64,000 nt of DNA, taken from the NCBI RefSeq assembly GCF_000237925.1, contig NC_031496.1, forward strand, positions 20,336,757-20,400,756, read 5' to 3'. This stretch comes from Schistosoma mansoni. Taxonomy: Eukaryota > Platyhelminthes > Trematoda > Strigeidida > Schistosomatidae. A model generated the notes under the pieces. The model did not search any database. It saw only the letters and a program-made list of their open reading frames with translations, and was not told the DNA's origin. This document shows, piece after piece, positions 1 to 12,500 of the stretch. The first letter of the stretch is position 1. Each line of letters starts with the position of its first letter. The position numbers were made by a program, and so were the translations under genes.

Positions 1-565
1 GATATGTTTTCATATGGACGAGTTTATATACCAGAAATACTATGAATCTAATGTCGTTAATCCCACTGTGTGTCTAAGCTCATCAATCATGCAATTATAT
101 ATACATTGTAAGTTGATGTATTATTTTACGATAAATTATTCTTACATACTAACTGTATTCCGATTTGTTTAAAAGTTCTCAGAGTCGTCAGTACATTATA
201 CTTTCACCGATTTCTGTTTACTTGACTTATTTAAAAGATACATCTGAACTGTTTGATGTTTTATTAATATGAAGAAAATGAATGACTAACATCTTTACGA
301 AGTAGTTTTTTGACGAATATTTGTCTCATGCAACCATGGATCACTAACTTATGTCCATTCATGTGTTATTTCTCCTTCTGCAAAGCACCCTCTGGAAACA
401 ATACTTCACTGGACTTGTCCCGAATCTTAACAAGAATTGTAAGCGAAGTTTCGAATAAAAGATACAGTTAACAAAAATATTTTTACATCCTCTGAATATA
501 ACCGTTGGCACGTATTAGTTAAAAGTGAAATAGTCAGCATGTTCCTACTTGTTCATAGACCATAG

Positions 566-1055
566 TAAGCACTTTCTAGCCCACAGTGAACAATCATCCT
601 TGTGTCTCATAATGTTGGTTGGTTGTTTCTCCATATATCTGTTCCATTGAGACTTGTGAGCTGGCACCGGACAAACAGCATCAAATAATGTACAGACATG
701 ATCAACTCTGTGTCAGTGCGTATACACTTGAACTTCTCTGGCCCACTTCACGAAGAAATTTGTCTTCTGGAAGTTGATACGTACAGCAAGTGACCGGGAG
801 TTTTTTATCATGGAGCATCCAAGTCAAGGTTCTGTAGTAAGAATACTACGGTAACTAGTCAATTGTTTTATGTTTCCAAAAACGATGATTGGTGATAGCA
901 AGGTACAGTTTATGTATGGCATATCCTTGCATTACTCAATACCAATCGTCGGATGCTAGTCCATAAGCCTCAAGAAAACAGATTCACGGAGAAACAATCC
1001 AACCAACGCTATGAGGCACAGAGACGGCTGTTTACTGTGGAGCAGAAATTACTTG
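566..1055. repeat. Imperfect inverted repeat, arms 566-650 and 971-1055
   Basis: The left arm (566-650) and the reverse complement of the right arm (971-1055) match over about 85 bases with small gaps; a shared core includes GTTGGTTG and GTTTCTCC. The loop is about 320 bases and does not itself pair obviously. It could be a fold-back mobile element or two inverted copies of a dispersed repeat. No coding sequence is recognised in 1-1197. The family is not recognised. Confidence 0.5.
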
Positions 1056-1197
1056 CTGTGAATTACCCTGGTAAACACTCCAAATAAGTAGCCGGTCGAA
1101 TTTTGTGAAGTATAGGTAATGCGGTCTATTAGATGTCAATCGGTTCATCAATATGGCCACGTTATATTGATCGACTAACAGGGACATCTATCTACTC

Positions 1198-2825
1198 TGA
1201 TATATCTTGTGGATTAAACGCTACTTTGTTATATCTGGTCGTCGCTGATTGTTGTGTCGGAACCGCTCATCACGTATACTCGTAAAGCCAGCAATTCCCA
1301 CGACGCGAAATTAAGAACACAAAGACTTGTATAAGTGAAGATTTATTAACCTCAAAACACGACGACCCTAGTCAAAAATACACTCATTTATATATTCATT
1401 GTACACCCATTTTGATTAATAATTAGGATGAAATCACATATATGAAAAATAATCACAGTTATAACAAATCACATGCTGAGTATAGTTCATGTTATAAGAA
1501 TATCGTATGTTATACAGAATAAAAAATCACACTGAAAAACAAAACAAATATTACACTGAGTAATCATCACATTGAATTAAAACAGAAGTAATTTTGAATA
1601 AAATTCGTAATGAGTATATCAATCTAATCTTAACTTTTCACCCCGTTACATCACCTCCCCTTCTTTTTTATTTGAAGACTCGAAGTTTAAATCTTGACTT
1701 TATCCTACTCCACGAAATAGTGTTGGATCCTCATATCCCCAAGTTACAATTAATATGACCCTATTAAAAACATATTTCCCGCATTGAATAGAGAGTCCAC
1801 TAGAACTGTCTAGATGGTGAGGATCAACGACACTTGATGTGAGGTCATTAGGGTTTGATTCTTATGAAAAATTTTCATCAGATTTATTGAAAATCTCATT
1901 ATTAGATAATGGACCATTAGGATAATTAGCATCTATCAAAATTTCATTTGATAATCCGACATATTTTTCTCATTTTTGTGGGAAATTTCATCGAAAACAT
2001 GTGAGTCATTAAAATAACCGATATCTGGTAAAACAACTAGAGGATCCTGATAAGTAGATTCATCAGGAACTTTTGTCACAGAATGACGAGCTCCATTTAG
2101 TGCAACTGCCTTCATTATGCAGTTTGATTCATCTTCTGTTTCCTCGTAGGCGGGTACCGCAACAATTTCATGAGCATTTAACAAGACATCGTCTTTCTGA
2201 GAGCTGGACAAATCACTGCTTGTCTATTGTGATTCGGGGGTAATGGGATTCAAACCCACTGCAGGACATGTTTCTGAAATGGACATTCTTGGATAACTTG
2301 GCGGATCATGTATGACGACTACTGTTTCTTTTAAATTACTATTTATCAAGGATTCATGGAGGCTGATACTGACACATTCATTCATTCTGCAATCATTTTC
2401 CAGCTCTGTACGCAATTTAGAAATTAATTCATTAACTTCCGTCACATCTCCTAAGTATGGGTGATTCAGCAGCTGTATGTGTAATTTTTCTATAAATTCC
2501 AACTGATTCTTTTTAAAACGCTGTTGTTATCATTAAAATATCAACTGCAATTGATCGGAAGGGAGAACCATTTTCTGTTTCCGTATAAATCAGCACGGTA
2601 ATAGAAAATACTGTATGGCTAATTCACAACCAATGTCGTTCAAGGACACCGACGACAATTCTGTATGCTGATTGCCCGAAATAATTACACTGATTTTCGT
2701 CCGATTACTGTCTGACCTTGGTTCTTTTTTTCCACCTCGTCGCCACTGATATGTCTTGTGGATTGAACGCTACTTTGTTATATCTGGTCGTCGCTGATTG
2801 TTATGTCGGAACCGCTTATCACTTG
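1198..2825 (-). mobile_element. Fossil LTR retrotransposon (probably Ty3/Gypsy-like), broken
   Basis: Read on the minus strand, a purine-rich polypurine tract (1651-1665) precedes a sequence beginning TGTAACGGGG, which looks like the 3' LTR (about 1198-1650). About 75 bases from the end of that LTR recur directly at 2747-2825 as the remnant of the 5' LTR, and are followed at about 2733-2746 by a primer-binding-like GTGGCGACGAGG. The short internal part has gag-like coding potential with no pol domain visible. The element is broken in several ways and is much shorter than a whole element. Family is inferred from the LTR, PBS and PPT architecture only. It looks old rather than recent. Confidence 0.6.
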
Positions 2826-3538
2826 TGAAGCGAGGAACCCCTGCATACTTTAAGGGCAAGTGTTAGCAAGATAGAGTTTTGATTATTGCATACTTAGATC
2901 AGGAAAAAGCTCATTGATTGTTACATTTTCAACAAATCACTCCCAGCGGTTATATTAAGAATGTGCTAAAAAATTTCCAATGTAGACCGTATATAAACTA
3001 CAATTTTTTTACTAGTTTGTTTGATTGTTCGAAACTTCAGAATATGTTTTCGTCCGCTTCTAATTCTTGTTTAGATGTGGGACAAGTGAGGTGAAGTATT
3101 ATTTCCAAAGGGTACTTATCAGTAGAAGACATAACACTAAGGTTGGGATTTCCATATCAGACTTTGGGACAAGTAACCTTAAAGATCCACTGTGGTTTGA
3201 ATAATCTGGTAATTGATATGCACAAATCAGTACTATTCAGCGTCTAATTTATTCTTATACTAGAAGACGTAGTGCAAATTATTGCTTTTAAACCTTTAAC
3301 TCTGATATTTCGTCATTTCAAATAAAATATAACTAACACTGTAAGTTTGTAGAATTATCCAAGGCATATACATGCTATTTCACACCCGATAACCTTTCCT
3401 TACGTCATACATATATGTAAATGATCATAATTATTGACCTTGCAATTTTTCCAAACATGCTCACCAAAATTCTTTCATAAATGCTAAGACACTTATGGGA
3501 CGTTTGTAGTCTTTATATATAATTCTCTCTCATTGTAG
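2826..3538. other. Intronic or upstream sequence, nothing recognised
   Basis: AT-rich sequence between the LTR fossil and the first visible exon of the ABC transporter. I see no exon that would continue the transporter upstream, so the preceding exon probably lies left of the window. Confidence 0.4.
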
Positions 3539-6500
3539 GGACGACTGAATTACTTTAATACTACACCACATGGTCGTATTCTGAATCGTTTCTCATCTGA
3601 CGTTGGTACAGTAGATGACGCATTACCATTTCAATTAAATATTCTACTTGCCAGTCTAGCTGGATTATTGGGTGCATTAGTTATTGTTTGTGTATCACTA
3701 CCAACGTTAATTTTCTTTCTGCTACCGCTTGTATTCATTTTCTGGTCTATTCAAAGGCAATATCGTGGAGCTGCTAGAGATCTAAAGCGAATTTCTTGGT
3801 GAGTTAATTTATTTTTTTTCTTTTACAATAATAATCAATCTACCAGTCATTGGTTGATATCTCTTTCAATTTATATTATATGGTTGATTTTTTTTAAGTC
3901 TCGTAGTTATTCTATGATTTCTTTATAATGTTTTCATGTTACTCTTTACGATTTATCTCCTAGTGTTTATTAAATGTTGGAAATCTGTACAAACTTTAAA
4001 ACTTCCACTGATAATGACATTAATTCTGTTTACGTTTTAATACATTTTTGTAAATGCTGTTATAAGACCGTACTTTATTTATTTAAACACATAAATATTG
4101 GTACAAGGAAGCACCAGATACATATGCACCGCACAAACCTCATTCGATTTGTGTGGGGGCTGGAATGCTGCCTGGACCGAAGCAGGTGGTTTCCTTAGGG
4201 GGCCACACCCCGAGCCTTCGACCTAAAGGTCCAATCCATAAGGCAGTGGAACAACTTCATGAGATGCAGTCCCATGGTAGCCTGTGACCGACGATTGATT
4301 CATACGCCATTTTTCCCTCAGGGTACTGGAGCCCATGTGCACCATTGGTTTGGAATCAGGGCTTTCCAACTCCCCTAGGTAAACCCTCCGTGTCCACCAA
4401 CCCGGTTAAAGCGCCAGGCATTCGCTTTTCGTCCTCTCAATTTCGTAAACAACACCCCGCCACGAGAAGGCAGTGAGTAGGACTTCCCTGACAGAGGCTA
4501 TATACGCGTGGCCATGTGAGAGCATTTCGAGAGGGAGAGCGGACTCTCCCCACTCTCAACCGTATCAGGGCATTCGGGGGCATAAGACCGTACAATTCAT
4601 CTTGATCACCTATCTCGATCGATTATTATTATTGTCGTTATTATTATTATTATTGAACTAATAATAGTTCACTTTGATTACACTGGTTTATGCTATAGAT
4701 TATTAGTTGTATTTGTTATTTATTTAAAAGTTGATTATTTGTTCTGACTGCCTTATGTAAATGAGGTGAAATTCAAACCTACGACTGTTTATCTTGTATA
4801 TAAACTAAGTGGAGGTTAGATACCTCTGTAATGTTTTTTTCGAGATAAGATAATTGTTAGAATTTGTTTGTTATACAACGTAACAATGATTTCGTGAAAG
4901 TTAAAAATTGATGCCAATCGAGAAATAAGTTATTTGTTTTCAAAGTACTGACTGACTTTAACTCACCCAATCGAATATATATTATTGTCAATATTTCAAT
5001 TGAGGTATTTATAGATATTTTTGTGACCTATTAATTAATTACTTGTTCATCTCCCTAGCTTTGAGTTACACTTTAACCGTGCACTCTAGTCATACTACTA
5101 TGTTATTAAGTAGGTGGAACTAGTTTGTAAATTGTGACCATACAGTTAATATGATAATTTTGAATAAATTGAGCATTGGGTAGATTGTTTTCAGAGAAGT
5201 GGCTTACACTGAGTCACGAAACGTCAGAAAATCTCATTTTTCTACTCATTGGGATATTACAAATATATTATTTATTTACATACAGTTAATAGTTTAATTT
5301 ATCAACCATTAGATCTACGTATCCACTTATTCTTGTGAACAAGTTCAATAATTAAAGCTTAAGAGTTGTATGTTTGATTTTGTATTTCATGAAATTACTA
5401 GATTATCAGACAACTTATTTAAGAGGCTTTTCGGAATTTTCATCGGTATAGTAAAACATTTGAGCGACATTAATAAGATCTCATGGACATACATGAATTA
5501 TGTTTATGTAATAGCTGATTCACAATTAGTAAACGATTCACTACACCCCTCGGTGTTATTTGAATTTCACCAATCGACAAGTGGAATGTATGTGTGAATT
5601 TGAGTGCTCACTATTAGACATGGAGTTCTCGACGTTGATCTCTTTTGATGTACACTCTTAAGTAGTCTCAAAGCAGGATGAAATAGTTGTTTGTGATACT
5701 TTATTTAATATCTGTCTGTGATGAAACTTACATGTGAATGCTTTTGGTGGTATTATGTTTCCTGAATCAGATGGCTAAGTTGCAGAGCTTTCATTGTATT
5801 CCTGGACAACATTAGCGTCTACTCTATGTAGAAGTGAGTTTTGCTGCTATTCCACAAGTGCCATATCAGTTTATTCCAATGGCCTTGTTTGTGATTGTCT
5901 GTCTTTGTAGATTTTGGTTCTTTTCATTTGTCATTGTATTCACCCTGAATGTTTTTATTGTTTGACCCCCAACCTTGTGACTGATCGATCACTTCTGTAT
6001 AATTTCATTTGCTGGATCCACGTTGATATGTTTATTGATGGCCGATTGATCTGAATGCCATATTTCTAGAAGCCTGCTGGGACTCTTAGAGTTTTTCCAA
6101 TTCTTTGAACACTGGACGTTCACAGTCTATTGATCGTGAAATCTGTGTCCAAGTTTCATTTTCGTCAAAACTCGCTAACAAAACTACATATCGAAAAACA
6201 CATACTTACAAATCCATTCGTTGCATAACTAACACTTCTTACTGTACATACATAAACATTTTTCAATTGATCCAATATTTTTATTATATTAATTTCAATG
6301 CTTGTTTGGAATACAACTATAACTTTTAGTGTATATTATAAACTTGTATGACGAACAACATACTTATTATAAATATCGGTTGCTCAACATATAGTTTACT
6401 ATCTGAAGGGGGTTTTGTGGAGACTTTAGTAATTTTTATATAGTTGAGATCATGAGTTAAGTGCTCTGGCGCGAGACTGGTAGATCCTGGGTTCGAATCC

Positions 6501-9500
6501 CGCGAGGCGGGATCGTGAATGCGCACTGTTGATGAGTCCCGCAATGGGACGAAACGGCCGTTCAGTGCTTCCATGTTTTCCATGGTGGTCTAGCTTCAAT
6601 TGACTCATGATCTCAACTATATAAAAATATAGCTTACTTTCTATTTGAAATATGATTCGTTAACAGAAAAGCTTAGCTAGACAAATTAAAACTTTCATGT
6701 CGCTATCGATCTTTTCCTGAATTTATATATTTCACTGTTTGCCTTCTTAGAAATTTTAAAAATTAGATAATATTGCTTGCATTTTATACATAACTTACAT
6801 ATAGACTAACTCATTTACTTTAAAATACATGTTTGAATTAATGTTCGAAAATAAGTATCTAGTCAAAATCATTTTACCATAAGTTTATTTTGAATTATAT
6901 TGGTTATGTAACTAACTGTTTTTAAGCAAAGATGGATAGTGACTAGCAGTGGAATCCAGGACGCGCGTTTCGTCCTGTTTGGGACACGTCAGCTGGATGT
7001 ACCTGCATCTTACAGTTGATGTTCACTCTGGGACTCGAACCCAGTACCTTTCGCTTCAAACGCCATGGCGTTATCCACTCGGCCACTGAGTCCTGATAGC
7101 CACTTGCTTGTGCGATGGGGTGAATTTTAAATTCACTTAGTATTGTTTGTTTGAATCTTCCCATTGATGTTTTAGGACTGCAACTGGTCAGTCTCTAATT
7201 GGCATATGTGCATACTATACGTATAGCCTAAATTCACAAGCATCGTAAGCAAAGATGGATAGTGGCTAGCAGGGGAATCCAGGACGCGCGTTTCGTCCTA
7301 TTTGAACTTTTTCATGAATAATTACTTTTTAGTCATACCTAATCTCATAAACCACTTATCTCGAGAAAAAGTATACATTATCTCACTTCTTTTTTTCTTA
7401 CTTTAAATTTAAATGTTTTCTATTAATGTTGATATTATTACTATTCACAATTCCCAGTATTGTTCGTTCACCTGTCTATAATCATTATACTGATACTTTA
7501 TCTGGATTAGCAGTAATACATGGTTTAGGTCAAGAAATCCGTTTTCGACAATTAACAGCTTGTAAATTATCTGATCAAATACGTGCTGAGTTAGCTAGCT
7601 TGGCTGCTAGTTGTTGGTTAAGTATTAGACTACAATTAATTGGCAGTGCTGTGATTACTGGTGTGGTCATTGTATCATTAGTTGGTCGATTATTTGATTG
7701 GACACATGTAAGTTATTGTTCGTTTATCATTCAAAATGTACTCAACTATATTTCCATATCAATGATATACATGAAGTCATTTTTTATTTAGCCATGTTAT
7801 ATTTTAGTTTAATCGTAGATATAAATTATGGTTTTAGTTATCTAGTGGTTTTAAGAAGTGCATAATGAATAGTGCAATCTTAAAGAGTTGTCTTGTCACA
7901 ATAAAAATCAAACAAATTTCGCCGTGAATTTTTCTAATTCTTATTATTTTTTTGATTGAAATTGGATTGTGATAGACACCCAATCTATGAACGTATACAG
8001 AAGTGATTAATCAATCACAAGGTTGGGGGTCAAACAATAAAAACATTCAGGGTGAATACAATGACAAATGAAAAGAACCAAAATCTACAAAGACAGACAA
8101 TCACAAACAAGGCCATTGGAATAAACTGATATGGCACTTGTGGAATAGCAGCAAAACTCACTTCTACATAGAGTAGACGCTAATGTTGTCCAGGAATACA
8201 ATGAAAGCTCTGCAATTTAACCATCTAGCTCAGGTGACAACACAATTGAAACCATATTAAAACTTGTCATTGTTTAATCAGAGGTTAGATGGTTCAATTT
8301 CCGATAAGAAGTGGCGTTTATTGAAAGCTACAGGCATGTAATTGATGATATAATTAATGAGTGTAGGTACTTGACAGGATATCATTCACCTCATAAGTAT
8401 ATATCTGTGTACATATTAGTTTATTTCATCTTAATACGATTACCACAAAGATACGAAATTCAATGAATCAGAGTTTGTACACATCGTTTTCACGTACAGC
8501 GACAACCCAATAGTTAAAACATTCGACTTTCAACCATGTTCTACCTATTCCAGTCTCGACTCTCAGGTGGTATCACCATTTCTCACGGCCAAATACTGTT
8601 GTCCGAACCTGGACATACGGCACGGATCTAAACTTTATTAATTTGTTGCAATACCACTAGTTATTCACAAGTCACATATATTGTACAGAAGTAAAATAAT
8701 ATACCCCTAAAGCCAAGCTAGGTATAGTTAATTTGATTCCACATTCATTTAATGATTGAGTGCTGAGCTTACTTGTGTACAACTTACAAATTTCCTGCTT
8801 GATCACAACACATAATGCTTCTGTCAAATCTGAATCTGTTTGAAAATCCTACTTAAAACATCTACAGCTTATTTTTATTATTTCGTCTGTTTCTAAAATC
8901 AAATTAATATAATCAGTGCAGTAGTTTTAAATAAATATAGTAGTTTAAATAAGATAGTGCATACACTATACTGAACAGTAATGTATAACTGCACAAAATC
9001 ATGGATAACAGTTACGTTTCTACGTATAGATTAGAATGTTTTGTTCTTATGGTAGTTAACATGTAAAAACATGCGGAAGCCATAAACAAAAATTCGACCA
9101 ATTCAAGATGGTAAACATTCATGATATCATTTTCAATTGGTTGGATTGCTCAATTTACTCTCTCCATCTCTCTTTGATAACTTTAACTAATCATTAAAGT
9201 TTTCAATGCATGGTTTGCAGAACTCTAACTCCACCTTACGAACCATATGTTTCACAGACAGTTCAATAAGTCCCTAAGATTCGATAAAATACAACCAATC
9301 TCAAACTAAACAACAAGATTCTTTTTTTTTCTTCATTTCAGGTAGCTTCCATCGGTTTGTCGGTTGTGTATGCACTTAATATTTCTGGTTTAATGACTAG
9401 TGTTGTATATGATATGACTGAAACAGAGAAAAATCTTGTAGCTGTAGAACGCTGTCAAGAATTAACTGATGATACTCCAATCGAACACGATACTGTATCA

Positions 9501-12500
9501 ATTAAACCCACGGTTAGCTCATAGTTTACTATTCTTCTTTTAGTTATATATAAATTTCTTTTAGAATTATATTTAATTATTTCTTGTATATGTTTGTCAG
9601 TCTCATTCTAACAATTTGATGTAAATAGTTACTAGCTATATATGTAATATATTCGTCCCCACAGGATATACTTAAGGTAATTTTAAATAATTAGGTTTAA
9701 TTTCTATGTAGTTTTATTCATATTACTATTGTTTGCGAACTCGTACTGTAGGATTTAATTATCTACAGACAAATTTCTAAACTAGTCCCTAGGCCGTTGA
9801 TTACTGAGTCTTAAGGTGACCAAAGTCAAGACAAGTAAGTTATTTAACTTGAAAAACTTTATGTTTCCAAGCGTAGATTAACACCGTTACTACGAAAACA
9901 GAAATCAATTCAATCCGTTGTGGTGAAGAGAAATTGTTCTAGACCATTATCTCCACCCATTTGATACTCGAAATTTCCACCAAGGGATGTGATATGATTT
10001 TGCAGTTCGGCATAATCCCCGACACTGCGTATAAATATATACGTCACTAACCTGAACGATTGACCTATGAGAACACCGTGCCACGTATTGAAGATGGTCT
10101 GCGGATTTAGCCGCTCCCTGTTAGATTGTTACACAAAGCGGACAGTAACAAAGCTCTCGTCCCTGAAATCAGTAATGGTTGGACAGTTCCAAATTTCTCC
10201 TCGGTCAGCTTCCTCATTCACGAATTGTTGTAGCTTAGGTGATTGAATTCATGTTTGTAATTCATATTACCACGAAAAAGAGTTCAGTAACCTTCAATAA
10301 GTTTACAAAATACGAAGCCTGGGCAGCCCTTTAAGAGACAGTGTTATAAAATTGATCAACTTACCTCCTTCGTTGAATAGGATTATCAGATCTGCCTGCT
10401 CTTAAACCATTTATCCAACATATAAATGTAAGATACGCTTTCTAATTCTTACGGAAATGGGAATACTAAATTGCTGTGTTAAATGTTATCTGTTACAATT
10501 TTTATAAAAACGATCTGAAATCACCTCGTATTCGTGTAATTACTCTTCTGAAGGGGCCTCAACCTCGTTCTTCGTCTCACAGTCACCTTCGTTTACCGAA
10601 AGAGAGGAAAAGTGGTATTGCTTATCCTACCGGACTACTGCCTAACTGGCCAGCATCTGGATCCATTTTTTTCAACAATGTTTCGCTTACTTACCGTCAA
10701 AACTCCCAATCAGTTAATCAACAATCTGTTAAAGCTCTTGACGATGTCACTTTTACTATTAAACCCGGTGAATGTGTTGGAATTGTTGGCCGCACAGGAT
10801 CTGGTAAAAGTAGTCTCATCAAAGTATTATTACGTCTGGTTGACCACCTCCCTGGACCTTATACAAACCAATATGTAGCCAATCAAACGGGATTTATAGG
10901 TGCCACCGGTCAGGTATGTTACGTTTGTTTAGGTTTTTCAAGTTGCTCTGTTGTACGCTTTCTAATAAGCAATATAATAAATCCTTGACAACACCTTCGA
11001 ACATCCAAAGTGGTACTTTGTGATACTAATATATCATCACTAAATATAATAAAGTTTATGATTCTGATCCTCAGTCAGTCAGTCACAACTTAGAACTTCG
11101 TACGTACGTACATCAGTTCGAGTTGCCATACCACATTAGCACAGAGATGCAGTTGTTGATTCAAATCCCATAGTTGTAGAGGTAGTAAGAGTACAGGCAG
11201 TAATCGGAAAAATTATGATTTGAAGATGTTATTCAAGGAGTACAATCCAGTGAAACAGTGGAAATATAAAAAAAGCAAGGGATATGAAACATTCAGAAGA
11301 TTAAAATTTGCGAGAACACAAAGAGTGGATGCACCTGCGCCATTGCAAACGATTTTGAGCCATGTCATTCAAGGTCTCTAATCATCCGTTGCTATCATCT
11401 CGCGGATCCCAACCAGGTAGTCTACACCTACCAACATGGCTCAGTTCACTTGCCAGTGACTTCATGGATTTGTGCCACGTTTTGATCTGGCCGCCCCTAG
11501 CTTTCTTCCAACCTACTCCTACACCATGAAACGTTGCACGTCAGGGCAGTTGGTCGTTGGGCATACGTAACACGTGTCCCAGCCATCTCAACTGATAAAG
11601 TTTCACTACTTCATCAATCGATTTGCCACCCTTACCTAGTACCCGTTTCCTAACAACTAAATTACTTACCCGGTGGTCCCAGGATATACGAGCAATGCGT
11701 CGAAGACACCTATGATCGAACACTAGTAGCCTACGAATATCCTCTACTCTTACCGGCCATGTTTCACTGCCATAATGTAGGACGGAACAAACTGCGGCGC
11801 AGCAAACCCGTCCTTTGGTTGCTAGATGAATATCTCGCCTACGCCTTAAAAGACGCAAGTTGGCAAAAGCTAGACGAGCCTTCTCTATCTGTGCTGAGAT
11901 TTCGTCACACACCAGACCACAAGGGCTGATGAGACTCTCAAGATAAGTGAAGCGGTCAACACGCTCAACTACTTCACTCCCTATCATTAGTTCAGGTGTC
12001 GATGCAACCCGATCCTGAAGTAACATTTTGCATTTCGAGGTGGAGAATCTCATCTTGAACATGCCTGCATAGTTGCTTATAGTAATAAGAAGACTCTACA
12101 TTATGTCAGCGTCTTCACCAAATAAAACTATGTCATCGGCATATTCTAAGTCAACAAGTGAATCTCCTGGGAGAAGTAGTATGTCTCGACCTTAAGGCGG
12201 CATTTGACTCTGTTGATCGTGAGGTTCTGTGTCAGTGTTTGTCACTGAAAGGAGTACCAAACAAGCACCATTAACCTCATAAAGGCTCTCTACTCAAACA
12301 CAACTAATGAAATTAGAGCTTCTGGCGAACTATCATCAGAATTGATCTGATCTTCAGTAACACAAAAAATCCAAGCAGTTACTAGCCATGTTTGTCTGGT
12401 ATGAAATAATGGTATACATATTGGTTAGTAGAACTGGGATGTGTAGAAGGTTCCTGCCTTAAAAGTAAGATGTTAGCTTTGAGGTCGTCCTTCATATCAA

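Noticed and set aside
5200-5240. CACGAAACGTC resembling the GAAA side of a hammerhead
   Set aside because: There is no CUGANGA core or stem II partner upstream; the match is limited to a few bases.
7025-7100. tRNA-like sequences with A and B boxes here, at 44290-44365, 6460-6520 and 62000-62090
   Set aside because: They sit inside the hammerhead SINE units, next to the ribozyme, and lack a proper acceptor stem context; they are SINE promoters, not tRNA genes.
10612-10878. 88-codon frame overlapping the transporter exon
   Set aside because: Alternate frame of the Walker A exon.
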